A stretch of 5,509 nucleotides of DNA. Source: Bacillota bacterium. GTDB lineage: Bacteria; Bacillota_C; Negativicutes; Sporomusales; Sporomusaceae. Both the position numbers and the translations under genes were made by a program. Location: positions 1-5,509 of the forward strand of contig JAEZQV010000360.1 in NCBI GenBank assembly GCA_023441125.1. Reading direction: 5' to 3'. The notes under the pieces were generated by a model that did no database searches, was not told the DNA's origin, and worked only from the letters and a program-made list of their open reading frames with translations. Below are positions 1 to 5,435 of this stretch, one piece after another. Position 1 is the stretch's first letter; each line of letters starts with the position of its first letter.

Positions 1-1067
1 GAATTGCTGTTGCCGGTGCTCATGGCAAAACAACAACAACGTCGATGATTGCTCTTGTTTTGGAAAAATCGGGGATGGATCCGACGATAATCATCGGCGG
101 CGAACTGGAATCCATAGGCGGCAGTGCCAAGATGGGTCATGGCCGGTATCTTGTCGCGGAAGCAGATGAAAGTGATGGCTCGTTCTTAAAACTTTCGCCC
201 CACATTGCCGTTGTCACTAATATCGAAAATGATCATATGGACTACTATAAGACCATGGACAATATTTTGCGCACTTTCGACGAGTTTTTGCATAAGCTTG
301 ATCCGACGAAGGGATTGGCTGTTCTTTGCTTTGATAATGCGTATATTCGGACGATGGCCGTTAATCTTGGACGGCGTTATGTATCGTATGCTCTGGAACA
401 TGAGGCTGATTATATGGCACGCAACGTAAAATCCGATGGGCCGGTTACGATGTTTGATGTGTATTATCATGACACCCATTTGGGTACTGTCCGGATTTGT
501 GTGCCAGGCATGCACAATGTGGCCAATGCCTTAGCTGCTGTGGCTGTGGGTGTTGAAGCCGGTCTGGCTTTTGCGCAGATTGCCGAGGGGCTGGGGATGT
601 TTCAGGGTGCCAAGCGCCGTTTTCAGTCCAAAGGCCGGGTAAGCGGCGTCTGGGTAGTGGATGATTATGCTCACCATCCGACGGAAATTAGAACTACTTT
701 GCTCGGGGCGCGTCAGACCGATCCCAAAAGATTAATCTGTGTTTTTCAGCCCCATCGCTATACACGTACTAAATTTCTCTGTTCGGAGTTTGGTAGTGCT
801 TTCGCACCGGCAGATCTTTTAATTCTTACCGATATTTATTCAGCAGGGGAACAACCTATTCCGGGAATAAGCGGTGAAACCATTAAGGCAGAGGTAGAAC
901 GGCAAACTAATCAACGTGTCACCTATATTCAGGACAGAGATAAAATTGCTCGGTATTTGGCTGAAATCGTTGAGCCGGGAGATCTGGTAATGACGATGGG
1001 CGCGGGCAATATTTATCAATCGGGTGAAGAATTAGTAGAAAAACTGATGCAAAAACACAATATGTAA
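1..1067 (+). CDS. murC: UDP-N-acetylmuramate--L-alanine ligase (MurC), 5' truncated by window edge
   Basis: MurC is the cytoplasmic ATP-dependent ligase that joins L-alanine to UDP-MurNAc, the first stem-peptide step. The reading frame is open from base 3 and gives 354 residues to the TAA at 1065-1067. The family is usually about 430-490 residues, so roughly the first 100 (the UDP-binding Rossmann domain) lie outside the window. Numbering from base 3, the P-loop GAHGKTTTTS is at about 5-14, the Mur-ligase central motif EADESDGSF at 53-61, NIENDHMDYY at 73-82, GMHNVANALAA at 169-179, the MurC-typical DDYAHHPTE at 220-228, FQPHRYTRT at 248-256 and MGAGNI at 332-337. The HHPTE and FQPHRYTRT motifs point to MurC rather than MurD, MurE or MurF. 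The ATG at 45 is internal, because homology continues upstream through the P-loop. murA follows after 67 bases. No frameshift or lost motif is seen. Confidence 0.97.
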   Translation, partial: IAVAGAHGKTTTTSMIALVLEKSGMDPTIIIGGELESIGGSAKMGHGRYLVAEADESDGSFLKLSPHIAVVTNIENDHMDYYKTMDNILRTFDEFLHKLDPTKGLAVLCFDNAYIRTMAVNLGRRYVSYALEHEADYMARNVKSDGPVTMFDVYYHDTHLGTVRICVPGMHNVANALAAVAVGVEAGLAFAQIAEGLGMFQGAKRRFQSKGRVSGVWVVDDYAHHPTEIRTTLLGARQTDPKRLICVFQPHRYTRTKFLCSEFGSAFAPADLLILTDIYSAGEQPIPGISGETIKAEVERQTNQRVTYIQDRDKIARYLAEIVEPGDLVMTMGAGNIYQSGEELVEKLMQKHNM

Positions 1068-1121
1068 TAGAGACTAGAAATTATTAAAATATTTTTCAAT
1101 TAGGGGTGATTGTACTTTTCT

Positions 1122-1127
1122 GGGAGG
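1122..1127 (+). promoter_or_regulatory. Ribosome binding site of murA
   Basis: GGGAGG lies 7 bases before the ATG at 1135. This fixes the murA start. The 67-base gap between murC and murA (1068-1134) is AT-rich. I see no convincing promoter or terminator in it, so read-through from murC is likely. Confidence 0.85.
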
Positions 1128-1134
1128 GAAGACG

Positions 1135-2385
1135 ATGGAGAAATTTGTCGTCACAGGAGAAGTACAACTCAGTGGCAACGTTCGGGTAAGCGGGGCGAAA
1201 AACGCCACCTTGCCAATTATGGCAGCTACGCTTCTGTGCTCTGGTATTAGTGTTCTTCATGATGTGCCTCATCTGCGGGACATCCAAGCCATGCAGGATA
1301 TACTGACACTCTTGGGTGCCAAAATAACCCGGCAGGGACGGACCATGTTAATTGACACTACTAATGTCAGTAAAGTGGAAATCCCCGAGCATCTCATGCG
1401 GGAAATGCGGGCATCCGTATTCCTGATGGGACCTCTTCTGGGGCGGTTTCGTAAAGTCAGAGTATCTTATCCCGGTGGATGCGCTATTGGACCCAGACCT
1501 ATTAATTTACATATCAAGGCATTAGAAAAGATTGGCGCAAAGGTTGATGAGAGTTTTGGCTATATCGATGCCGAAGCTGCTGAACTGACTGGCGGTGAAA
1601 TCAACTTTGATTTTCCCAGTGTTGGCGCAACGGAAAATGCCATCATGGCCGCAGCCCTGGCTAAAGGTACGACCACGATCCGTAATGCGGCCCGGGAACC
1701 GGAGATTGTTGATCTGCAAACTATTTTAAATAAAATGGGGGCTAACATCAGGGGGGCCGGTACCGATACCGTCCGCATTGACGGTGTCAGCAGCCTGGCG
1801 CCGACAGAGCACACCATTATGTGTGACAGAATTGAGGCCGGTACTTTTTTAATGGCCGGTGTGTTGACGCGCGGTGATATTGTGATCGAAAATATTGTGC
1901 CGGAATATCTGTTTTCCGTGACGGATAAACTCCAGGAAATCGGCGCGCAAATCATTACGAATCACAACTCTATCAGGGTCAAGGCCGGTGAACTCCGGGG
2001 AGTTGACATTAAAACCTTGCCCTATCCGGGTTTTCCGACAGACTTGCAGGCACCGATGCTGTCTTTGCTAACTATTGCTAAGGGAACCAGCATCATTACG
2101 GAAACAATTTTTGAGAATCGCTTTAAGCATGTTGACGAACTGACGCGGATGGGGGCAAAAATTAAAGTAGAAGGGCGCACTGCGATTATCCGGGGAGTTT
2201 CTAAGCTGACCGGGGCCATTGTGGCCGCGCCGGATCTCAGGGCCGGAAGTGCCCTGGTGCTGGCTGCCCTGGCGGCGGAAGGCACAACGGAAATTGAACA
2301 GGTATACCATATCGAGCGCGGGTATGAAGATTTTGACAGCAAATTACAAGCTTTGGGAGCGCAGATTGTTCGGCTGAGGAATTAA
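1135..2385 (+). CDS. murA: UDP-N-acetylglucosamine 1-carboxyvinyltransferase (MurA)
   Basis: MurA transfers enolpyruvate from phosphoenolpyruvate to UDP-GlcNAc, the committed cytoplasmic step of peptidoglycan synthesis. The protein has 416 residues, normal for the EPSP synthase/MurA family (about 417-430). Visible active-site features are SGAKNA with Lys22 and Asn23, Arg92 in MRASVFLMGP, the catalytic loop PGGCAIGPRP with Cys116 and Arg121, PGFPTDLQ with Asp303, and DLRAG with Asp367. These match E. coli Lys22, Asn23, Arg91, Cys115, Arg120, Asp305 and Asp369 in family alignments as I know them. The catalytic Cys is kept rather than replaced by Asp, so a fosfomycin-sensitive enzyme is inferred. 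The ATG at 1135 has a good ribosome binding site and gives the usual N-terminus. Bacillota often carry two MurA paralogues; which one this is cannot be told here. ddl follows after 15 bases, so the two are probably co-transcribed. Confidence 0.98.
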   Translation: MEKFVVTGEVQLSGNVRVSGAKNATLPIMAATLLCSGISVLHDVPHLRDIQAMQDILTLLGAKITRQGRTMLIDTTNVSKVEIPEHLMREMRASVFLMGPLLGRFRKVRVSYPGGCAIGPRPINLHIKALEKIGAKVDESFGYIDAEAAELTGGEINFDFPSVGATENAIMAAALAKGTTTIRNAAREPEIVDLQTILNKMGANIRGAGTDTVRIDGVSSLAPTEHTIMCDRIEAGTFLMAGVLTRGDIVIENIVPEYLFSVTDKLQEIGAQIITNHNSIRVKAGELRGVDIKTLPYPGFPTDLQAPMLSLLTIAKGTSIITETIFENRFKHVDELTRMGAKIKVEGRTAIIRGVSKLTGAIVAAPDLRAGSALVLAALAAEGTTEIEQVYHIERGYEDFDSKLQALGAQIVRLRN

Positions 2386-2392
2386 GAGGGGG
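2386..2392 (+). promoter_or_regulatory. Ribosome binding site that decides the ddl start
   Basis: GAGGGGG begins right after the murA stop and is 8 bases before ATG 2401. It is only 2 bases before an in-frame TTG at 2395. The spacing therefore favours ATG 2401 as the ddl start. Confidence 0.75.
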
Positions 2393-2400
2393 ACTTGGGG

Positions 2401-3333
2401 ATGAAAAGTAAAAAAATTGCAGTCGTTATGGGCGGGCCGTCGGCGGAGCGCGAAGTATCGCTAAACACAGGGCGGGCGATCTTAACGGCATTGCAAGAAC
2501 AAGGTTTTAATGCGGTAGGCATTGATCTTGACCCCCGCCATTTTATTGAACAATTGCGTCAGGAACAAATTGAGATTGTTTTTAATGCCGTTCACGGCCT
2601 TTACGGTGAAGACGGTTTAATGCAAGGAACACTGGAAATGCTGGGGATTCCCTATACCGGTTCGGGTGTGCTGGCCAGTGCCACGGCCATGGATAAGGCG
2701 GTAAGTAAACGTTTATTTTCAGCTGCCGGCATACCGACTCCGCGTTCGTTGTTTTACAGTAAGCAGGACGCCGATTATCCGGCAATGACTGCTGAAATTC
2801 TCAACCTATTTGGGGTACCGGTAGTAGTAAAAGCGGCTGCGCAGGGGTCCAGCATCGGTGTTGTTATTGTTGAGGCGGCAGCAGACCTTGAGCCTGCCGC
2901 ACGGGAAGCATTTCAGTATAGCGACCATATCATTATTGAAGAATTTATCAACGGCAAAGAATTAACGGTATCCATCCTTGGCACCGATAATCCGGCAGCA
3001 TTGCCTATTATTGAAATAGTGCCACAATCGGGCCGGTATGATTATACTTCAAAATATACTAAAGGCGCTACCGAGTATATAGTGCCGGCCAGACTGGCCG
3101 CCGAAGTTGCCGACAATGTGCAGCAAACAGCGATAAAAGCATTTAAATTGTTAGGCTGCCGGGGAATTGGCCGCGTGGATGTGATGCTGGCTAGCAATAA
3201 TCAGCCCTATGTTCTGGAAATAAATACCATTCCGGGAATGACCGCTACCAGCCTCGTGCCTAAGGCCGCTGCGGCTGTGGGCATAAGTTTTGCCGAATTG
3301 TGCGAGCGTATTCTTTTCATGGTAGCCGAGTAA
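2401..3333 (+). CDS. ddl: D-alanine--D-alanine ligase (Ddl)
   Basis: Ddl is a cytoplasmic ATP-grasp enzyme that makes the D-Ala-D-Ala dipeptide used by MurF. The protein has 310 residues, matching the short DdlB type (about 300-310). The N-terminal D-Ala site is GGPSAEREVS with Glu16. NAVHGLYGEDG is at 62-72 and the ATP-grasp lysine region VVVKAAAQGSSIGV at 141-154. The omega loop YDYTSKYTKGATEYIVPA spans 213-230, with Tyr219 at the position of E. coli DdlB Tyr216. The Mg-binding part is RVDVML (Asp260) and LEINTIPGMT (Glu273, Asn275). The omega-loop Tyr favours D-Ala-D-Ala over the D-Ala-D-Lac product of Phe-type ligases; this is inference from family knowledge. One mild oddity is KA where E. 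coli has KP at 144-145. The start is ATG 2401 rather than TTG 2395, because of ribosome binding site spacing and the usual N-terminus. A terminator follows the gene. Confidence 0.97.
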   Translation: MKSKKIAVVMGGPSAEREVSLNTGRAILTALQEQGFNAVGIDLDPRHFIEQLRQEQIEIVFNAVHGLYGEDGLMQGTLEMLGIPYTGSGVLASATAMDKAVSKRLFSAAGIPTPRSLFYSKQDADYPAMTAEILNLFGVPVVVKAAAQGSSIGVVIVEAAADLEPAAREAFQYSDHIIIEEFINGKELTVSILGTDNPAALPIIEIVPQSGRYDYTSKYTKGATEYIVPARLAAEVADNVQQTAIKAFKLLGCRGIGRVDVMLASNNQPYVLEINTIPGMTATSLVPKAAAAVGISFAELCERILFMVAE

Positions 3334-3342
3334 GCGGCTACC
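3321..3342 (+). other. 8-bp inverted repeat around the ddl stop codon
   Basis: GGTAGCCG (3321-3328) and CGGCTACC (3335-3342) are perfect complements. They enclose a 6-base loop that contains the ddl stop codon TAA. No T-run follows directly, so this is not a terminator by itself. It sits 3 bases upstream of the terminator stem and could stack on it or protect the 3' end of the message. Confidence 0.5.
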
Positions 3343-3345
3343 CCG

Positions 3346-3370
3346 GGGCAGTATAACTGCTCATTTTTTT
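3346..3370 (+). terminator. Intrinsic terminator after ddl
   Basis: GGGCAGT (3346-3352) pairs with ACTGCTC (3356-3362), 7 bp including one G-T pair, over a 3-base ATA loop. One A and then seven Ts (3364-3370) follow. The stem is modest in length but the arrangement is that of a Rho-independent terminator. It would end a murC-murA-ddl message before ftsQ. Confidence 0.65.
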
Positions 3371-3371
3371 A

Positions 3372-3400
3372 TTTATTTAGTGGACAATCCGTTGTATAAT
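3372..3400 (+). promoter_or_regulatory. Candidate sigma-A promoter for ftsQ
   Basis: A perfect -10 hexamer TATAAT is at 3395-3400, in the gap between the ddl terminator and ftsQ. At 17 bases upstream the -35 position reads TTTATT (3372-3377), which is weak. A better-looking TGGACA at 3381 is only 8 bases from the -10, too close to serve. The predicted start near 3407 would leave a leader of about 28 bases with the ribosome binding site. Placement after a terminator supports the call; the poor -35 limits it. Confidence 0.5.
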
Positions 3401-3422
3401 TACTTGCAGAAGACGTCTCTAC

Positions 3423-3427
3423 AGGAG
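3423..3427 (+). promoter_or_regulatory. Ribosome binding site of ftsQ
   Basis: AGGAG stands 7 bases before ATG 3435 and fixes the ftsQ start. Confidence 0.85.
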
Positions 3428-3434
3428 TGATTAC

Positions 3435-4181
3435 ATGCAGACGGCAGAACGCTTAAAAGCAGCCCGCCAGCGGCGAGCCTCCCTTTTAGCCATGTGGCTG
3501 GCGGCTTTGGCAGTACTGATAGCTTTTTTTTTGTTTATCAACTCTTCCTATTTCACGGTAGGAACAGTATTTGTTGAAGGTAATAAGTATGTGACTGTGG
3601 AAGAGGTGTTAAAAATTGCCGGCGTGCCTGAACGAGTCAATATTTTTCGGCTAAGAGCTCCGGAAATAAAGGACCGGCTGCTGAATGACCTGCGGGTAGC
3701 TGAAGTCGAAGTGGCAAGAAGTTTTCCTGCCAGTATTACCATCCGGATAAAAGAACGTCAGCCCTTAGCATTCGTAACCAGTCAGTATGGTTTTGTCGAA
3801 ATTGATCGACAAGGGATTGTTATGGCGGCATTTAAAAATTTGAAACAGGTTAAGGTGCCGGTCATTACCGGTGTGCGCCTGGGCAATGTGTATGTTGGCG
3901 ACCAGGTAAACAATCCCGGTCTGTCCAATGTTTTAGCCTATCTGGCCGCCTTGGACGAAGAGGCGTTAAACCAGCTTTCTGAAGTCAATATTAAGTCGTC
4001 TGACGAGCTTATGGCCTATACGGTGAATTCGGTTCAGATCCGGGTTGGTGATAGTCAGCGGCTTACGGAAAAGGCTAAATTAACAGGCGAAATTCTGCAA
4101 GAAATTGCTGCTAAAAATATGGCTGTCCAGTATATTGATTTGAATTATACTTCCCCTATTATTAAATTGCGTGGTCAATAA
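3435..4181 (+). CDS. ftsQ: Cell division protein FtsQ/DivIB (POTRA domain)
   Basis: FtsQ/DivIB is a bitopic membrane protein of the divisome that, in studied bacteria, works with FtsL and FtsB/DivIC to link the inner ring to septal wall synthesis. The protein has 248 residues, near the usual 250-290. It has a short basic cytoplasmic tail (1-15, with KAARQRR), one membrane helix at about 16-36, and a POTRA domain at about 39-109 that begins FTVGTVFVEGNKYVTVEEV and ends ITIRIKERQPLAFV. A beta domain runs from about 115 to 245 and includes GFVEIDRQGIV and PVITGV. These are the typical FtsQ signatures. It is preceded by a terminator and a candidate promoter, so it probably opens a new transcription unit with the DUF881 gene, 28 bases downstream, and sbp. 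The name divIB is used in Bacillus for the same family. Confidence 0.95.
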   Translation: MQTAERLKAARQRRASLLAMWLAALAVLIAFFLFINSSYFTVGTVFVEGNKYVTVEEVLKIAGVPERVNIFRLRAPEIKDRLLNDLRVAEVEVARSFPASITIRIKERQPLAFVTSQYGFVEIDRQGIVMAAFKNLKQVKVPVITGVRLGNVYVGDQVNNPGLSNVLAYLAALDEEALNQLSEVNIKSSDELMAYTVNSVQIRVGDSQRLTEKAKLTGEILQEIAAKNMAVQYIDLNYTSPIIKLRGQ

Positions 4182-4193
4182 TATGGATTTTTG

Positions 4194-4200
4194 AAAGGAG
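4194..4200 (+). promoter_or_regulatory. Ribosome binding site that decides the TTG start of the DUF881 gene
   Basis: AAAGGAG ends 9 bases before TTG 4210 and 12 bases before a second TTG at 4213. The only upstream ATG in this frame (4183) meets a TGA three codons later. A TTG start is therefore required, and 4210 is the better spaced of the two. Confidence 0.75.
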
Positions 4201-4209
4201 ACGAGAGAG

Positions 4210-4902
4210 TTGTTGCCAATTAAACAAGGGCAATTTGCTATTGCCCTGGTCTGCGTAGTATTGGGTATCATGCTTGCCGTACAATTTCGCACCACTCAAG
4301 ATATCAAGTCCAGTATTCCTTATCAGCGGGTGGAAGACTTGTCCCAGCGCTTAAACCAGACCGAAAAAGAGCGGGACGCATTAATCAAGCAAGTCCAGGA
4401 TCTAAAACGCACTTCCGGTGCTGAGGCTGCGTCCAAGGAATATGACCGAGTGAAAATGGGAGCGGGTGTCGTAGCTGTGGAAGGTCCCGGCATTATTGTA
4501 ACTATTGATGACAGCAAACGGCCCTCCAAACCGGGAGAGAATCCCAACTTATATCTTATTCACGACGATGATATTCTTAAAGTCATTAACGAGCTATGGG
4601 CGGCAGGCGCCGAAGCCATCTCGATCAACGAGCAGCGGCTGATCGCAAGCTCCGAGGTCCGGTGTGCCGGACCAACCTTATCCGTGAATAATACACGGTA
4701 TTCACCACCTTACGAAGTTAAAGTCATCGGTGAACCGACAACCTTGGAAAATGCGCTGAAAATGCGGGGCGGCGTCATTGAGACCCTGCAGTTTTGGGGC
4801 ATCCAGGTAACAATAAAAAAACAGGATACCGTTATGGTGCCGGCCTATAAAGGGGCTTTCCGGTTCGAGTATGCCAAACCGGTTCAGGAAGGTGGTCATT
4901 AA
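4210..4902 (+). CDS. DUF881 family membrane-anchored protein (YlxW/YlxX-like)
   Basis: This is a DUF881 protein of 230 residues whose molecular job is not established. The family sits between divIB and sbp in Bacillus (ylxW, ylxX), so a division or envelope role is an inference from context. One N-terminal membrane helix lies at about 8-25 (FAIALVCVVLGIMLAV), followed by a probable coiled coil at about 39-68 rich in Glu, Lys, Gln and Leu. The globular DUF881 domain runs from about 83 to 222, with GPGIIVTIDDS at 92-102, LIHDDDILKVINELWAAGAEAISINEQR at 116-143 and the C-terminal GGVIETLQFWGIQVTIKKQD. The topology implied is a short cytoplasmic tail with the domain outside. The start is TTG. The stop is one base before the sbp start and its 3' end carries the sbp ribosome binding site, so translation of the two is probably coupled. 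Only one DUF881 copy is present here. Confidence 0.93.
   Translation: MLPIKQGQFAIALVCVVLGIMLAVQFRTTQDIKSSIPYQRVEDLSQRLNQTEKERDALIKQVQDLKRTSGAEAASKEYDRVKMGAGVVAVEGPGIIVTIDDSKRPSKPGENPNLYLIHDDDILKVINELWAAGAEAISINEQRLIASSEVRCAGPTLSVNNTRYSPPYEVKVIGEPTTLENALKMRGGVIETLQFWGIQVTIKKQDTVMVPAYKGAFRFEYAKPVQEGGH
4886..4895 (+). promoter_or_regulatory. Ribosome binding site of sbp, inside the upstream gene
   Basis: AGGAAGGTGG lies in the last codons of the DUF881 gene, 8 bases before ATG 4904. It supports 4904 as the sbp start instead of the in-frame ATG at 4871, which would overlap the upstream gene by 32 bases. Confidence 0.75.
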
Positions 4903-4903
4903 T

Positions 4904-5233
4904 ATGGTATTGCCAATGACCGGACTTATTATTGGATTACTTATTGGTATCTCTTTTCCGATTACGGTACCACTAGAATATGCTAAATTTATGTCAGTAG
5001 CGCTGCTGGCCTCTTTGGATTCCGTATTTGGCGGACTAAGAGCAGGCATTGAAGAAAAATTTGATAATACTGTATTTATCACCGGCTTTTTTACCAATGC
5101 CTTGTTGGCAGCAGGTTTAGTTTATATTGGTGACCGGTTAGGTATCGATTTATATTATGTGTCGCTATTAGCCTTCGGTTTAAGAATCTTTCAAAATCTG
5201 GCCATTATCCGCCGTTACTTTCTTAAAAAATAG
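4904..5233 (+). CDS. sbp: Small basic protein Sbp (DUF1290)
   Basis: Sbp is a small integral membrane protein conserved just upstream of ftsA in many Bacillota; its function is not established. The protein has 109 residues against about 120 in Bacillus. It is almost all membrane: hydrophobic stretches are at about 4-22, 28-44, 57-76 and 83-102, so three or four passes, with a basic tail IIRRYFLKK. Conserved-looking blocks are EYAKFMSVALLASLDSVFGGLRA (25-47), TVFITGFFTN (56-65) and AFGLRIFQNLAIIRR (90-104), which closely resemble the Bacillus protein as I recall it. The MVLP start aligns with the family N-terminus, whereas starting at 4871 would add 11 polar residues. It probably lies at the end of the ftsQ-DUF881-sbp unit, since a strong terminator follows within 9 bases. 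Confidence 0.93.
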   Translation: MVLPMTGLIIGLLIGISFPITVPLEYAKFMSVALLASLDSVFGGLRAGIEEKFDNTVFITGFFTNALLAAGLVYIGDRLGIDLYYVSLLAFGLRIFQNLAIIRRYFLKK

Positions 5234-5241
5234 ATGAAGAG

Positions 5242-5285
5242 CTTCAAAGTCGTTTCGTTCTGTTGCGGCTTTGAAGTTTTTTTTT
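5242..5285 (+). terminator. Strong intrinsic terminator after sbp
   Basis: CTTCAAAGTCGT (5242-5253) pairs with GCGGCTTTGAAG (5265-5276), a 12-bp stem including two G-T pairs, over an 11-base loop. Nine Ts (5277-5285) follow immediately. This is a classic Rho-independent terminator. It would separate the ftsQ-DUF881-sbp message from the FtsA-like gene. Confidence 0.88.
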
Positions 5286-5387
5286 CAGTATCAGACCGTA
5301 CACCCCCGTAAGCTATGGTTTCTTCTTTTCCTATTAATCGAAAAAAAGCATGGATTCTCCCAGAAAAAAAAAGGGAAAATGCCACTT

Positions 5388-5416
5388 TTGTTGAAACTAT
5401 TGGGAAGAAACATAAT
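5388..5416 (+). promoter_or_regulatory. Candidate promoter for the ftsA-like gene
   Basis: The -10 candidate is CATAAT (5411-5416, 5 of 6 consensus bases). The -35 candidate TTGTTG (5388-5393) is 17 bases upstream and shares only the TTG with TTGACA. Transcription would begin near 5423, leaving a leader of about 13 bases with the ribosome binding site. The strong terminator just upstream makes a promoter somewhere in 5286-5435 likely; this exact placement is uncertain. The rest of that 150-base leader is A-rich, with poly-A tracts at 5341-5347 and 5364-5372. Confidence 0.42.
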
Positions 5417-5426
5417 ACTGTGCTGC

Positions 5427-5431
5427 GAGGG
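5427..5431 (+). promoter_or_regulatory. Ribosome binding site of the ftsA-like gene
   Basis: GAGGG lies 4 bases before ATG 5436. This is a slightly short but usable spacing and it supports this start. Confidence 0.65.
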
Positions 5432-5435
5432 ATTT

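Noticed and set aside
1086..1095. AAAATATTTT palindrome between murC and murA
   Set aside because: It is an AT-only dyad in an AT-rich gap and is expected by chance. It is not a terminator stem.
1560..1955. Long antisense open frame inside murA (131 codons)
   Set aside because: It lies opposite well-supported murA coding sequence, has no recognisable motif and is a by-product of murA codon composition.
2395..2400. TTG at 2395 as the ddl start, adding two residues
   Set aside because: It is only 2 bases from the ribosome binding site, while ATG 2401 is 8 bases away and gives the usual Ddl N-terminus.
3381..3386. TGGACA as the -35 box for the ftsQ promoter
   Set aside because: It is only 8 bases from TATAAT, and no -10-like hexamer lies about 17 bases downstream.
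4871..4903. ATG at 4871 as a longer sbp start
   Set aside because: It would overlap the DUF881 gene by 32 bases and add 11 polar residues not expected in the family. ATG 4904 has a well-spaced ribosome binding site and the MVLP N-terminus.
4702..5097. Antisense open frame across the DUF881-sbp junction (131 codons)
   Set aside because: It overlaps two recognised genes on the + strand and shows no family motif.
5354..5380. Weak imperfect dyad (ATTCTCCC with GGGAAAAT) in the ftsA leader
   Set aside because: It has one mismatch, only three GC pairs together and an 11-base A-rich loop; too weak to call an operator or hairpin.
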